DNA of 64,000 nt from Novosphingobium nitrogenifigens DSM 19370 (GTDB taxonomy: Bacteria; Pseudomonadota; Alphaproteobacteria; Sphingomonadales; Sphingomonadaceae): positions 60,193 through 124,192 of the forward strand of contig NZ_GL876931.1 in assembly GCF_000192575.1 (NCBI RefSeq), in the 5' to 3' direction. Of this stretch, positions 63,177-64,000 are shown piece after piece (the first letter of the stretch is position 1; each line of letters begins with the position of its first letter). The notes under the pieces are model-generated. The model did not search any database. It saw nothing but the letters and a program-made list of their open reading frames with translations, and was not told where the DNA came from. Position numbers and translations under genes: made by a program.

Positions 63177-64000
63177 TCAGCCCCCCTTGCCCGGCGCGAG
63201 CGCAGGCGCGGGAATGTCACGGGCAAGGACACGGTTCATCGCCCCGTCCTGATAGAGCCAGACCGCAAGGCTGCGCGAACCGTCGGGCATGACCGTCGTG
63301 CGCCAGACCAGCGAACCGTCGTCAGAGCGACCGTCCTTGCTGTCCGAACCCGCTGCGGCCGCAGCCAGGGGAACCGGCGCAGGCAAAGGCGGAGGTCCGA
63401 CCGGGCGCTGCGGCTCGGGGCGCTTGCCCCCCCGCTTGCCCGGCGGCCCATCCTCGAGATCCTCGTCCCGACGATGGCGGGCAGGGCAATCGGCAACTTT
63501 GCCGGTGATCCAGTCGGGCGTCGGGGGCATCACCGCCAAGGGCTCGGCCATGGCCATGGTCCAGCGGTAATCGCCTTTCTTCCCGCGCTTCCACACGGTG
63601 GTGAACCAGCCGCCCGGCCCCTGCGCATCGGGCAGGACACTGGGCGCAGGCGCATCACCAGCGCCATTCCAGATCCCCGACGTCACGCCCACAGTCCCGT
63701 CGCAGGCCATCCAGACCATGCGCGTCTGATGCGCGCCCATGCCGACCGGCGCGCCATGCTGCCGGAACCAGCCGCGCGCAAGCGTCCGGGTCGGAGTAAA
63801 GAGTTCGGCGCTTTCCTCGGCCATGGCTTCAAGAGCAGCCGCTTCACCCTTGGCGCGAGACAGGCGTCCGAGCGCACTTTCGGCAGCGACCAGCGCGCTG
63901 GGATTGCCCGCAGGCGTCAGCGCCCCTTGCGGACGCCCGCTACCCGGAGGCGGTCCTTCCCCGCGATCATGCTGCGCAAAGGCACAAGGTACGAGGACAG
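63177..64000 (-). CDS. Exported hypothetical protein, 5' end outside the window
   Basis: The frame is open from 63177 to the right edge, so the gene is cut there. The visible start, read from the edge, is VLVPCAFAQHDRGE, the end of a signal peptide with the cleavage site AFA. A Pro/Gly-rich stretch, an Ala/Glu-rich helix and a domain with GWFRQHGAPVGMGAHQTRMV and WKRGKKGDYRWTMAM follow, then a Pro-rich linker and a beta-rich C-terminus. An internal ATG at 63824 is not the real start. I recognise no family. Confidence 0.65.
   Translation of the reverse strand, partial: VLVPCAFAQHDRGEGPPPGSGRPQGALTPAGNPSALVAAESALGRLSRAKGEAAALEAMAEESAELFTPTRTLARGWFRQHGAPVGMGAHQTRMVWMACDGTVGVTSGIWNGAGDAPAPSVLPDAQGPGGWFTTVWKRGKKGDYRWTMAMAEPLAVMPPTPDWITGKVADCPARHRRDEDLEDGPPGKRGGKRPEPQRPVGPPPLPAPVPLAAAAAGSDSKDGRSDDGSLVWRTTVMPDGSRSLAVWLYQDGAMNRVLARDIPAPALAPGKGG

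Overview
The window is GC-rich, densely coded DNA from an alphaproteobacterium, most likely a sphingomonad (Novosphingobium/Sphingobium-like). Supporting signs are a large TonB-dependent receptor, MmcB, a CecR-type regulator beside a YbhGFSR-type ABC exporter, lipoprotein NodT-type outer membrane factors and frequent ATGA/GTGA-coupled operons. The genus is inferred from gene content only.

Left part (1-10.4 kb): accessory DNA. A histidine kinase and a sigma54-activating response regulator (700-3770, minus) diverge from four coupled membrane-protein genes (3927-6927, plus). A textbook -24/-12 promoter lies between them, so the circuit looks complete. Then come a class II Fic protein with three copies of an 11-bp motif in front of it, and an integration module (XRE repressor, excisionase-like HTH protein, small ORF, tyrosine integrase) that ends at the 3' end of tRNA-Arg(CCG).

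Middle part (10.6-30 kb): housekeeping and metabolic genes. These are an FNT channel, MmcB, a GDT1-family transporter, a RhlE-type helicase, a sterol-desaturase-superfamily protein, an MFS exporter, a CitE-like lyase and an AzgA-type purine permease. A TonB receptor diverges from a three-gene operon holding a Rieske-less oxygenase catalytic subunit, a free-standing Rieske protein and a GST. This split oxygenase is the most striking feature; its layout recalls the NdmC-NdmD-NdmE caffeine N-demethylase. A PAS_5 protein, an alpha/beta hydrolase and an envelope quality-control run (M48-TPR, DsbA-like, M48-PDZ) follow.

Right part (30-64 kb): two efflux systems, each with its own TetR regulator. 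The first is CecR plus YbhGFSR plus an outer membrane factor. The second is an HAE1-type RND tripartite pump with three ATACCGAnCGGTAT-like operators. Between them lie an MFS gene, a GMC oxidoreductase with no standard start codon, an RTX-tailed glycosidase-like exoprotein and another MFS gene. A minus-strand run there encodes an ExbB fused to DUF2341 and LamG domains, ExbD, TonB, a small unknown protein, two TadE-like proteins and a vWA TadG-like protein. A Pta-AckA pair, tRNA-Gly(GCC), CnoX-like thioredoxin, a Lon-substrate-domain protein, a MarC protein and a gene cut by the window edge complete the region.
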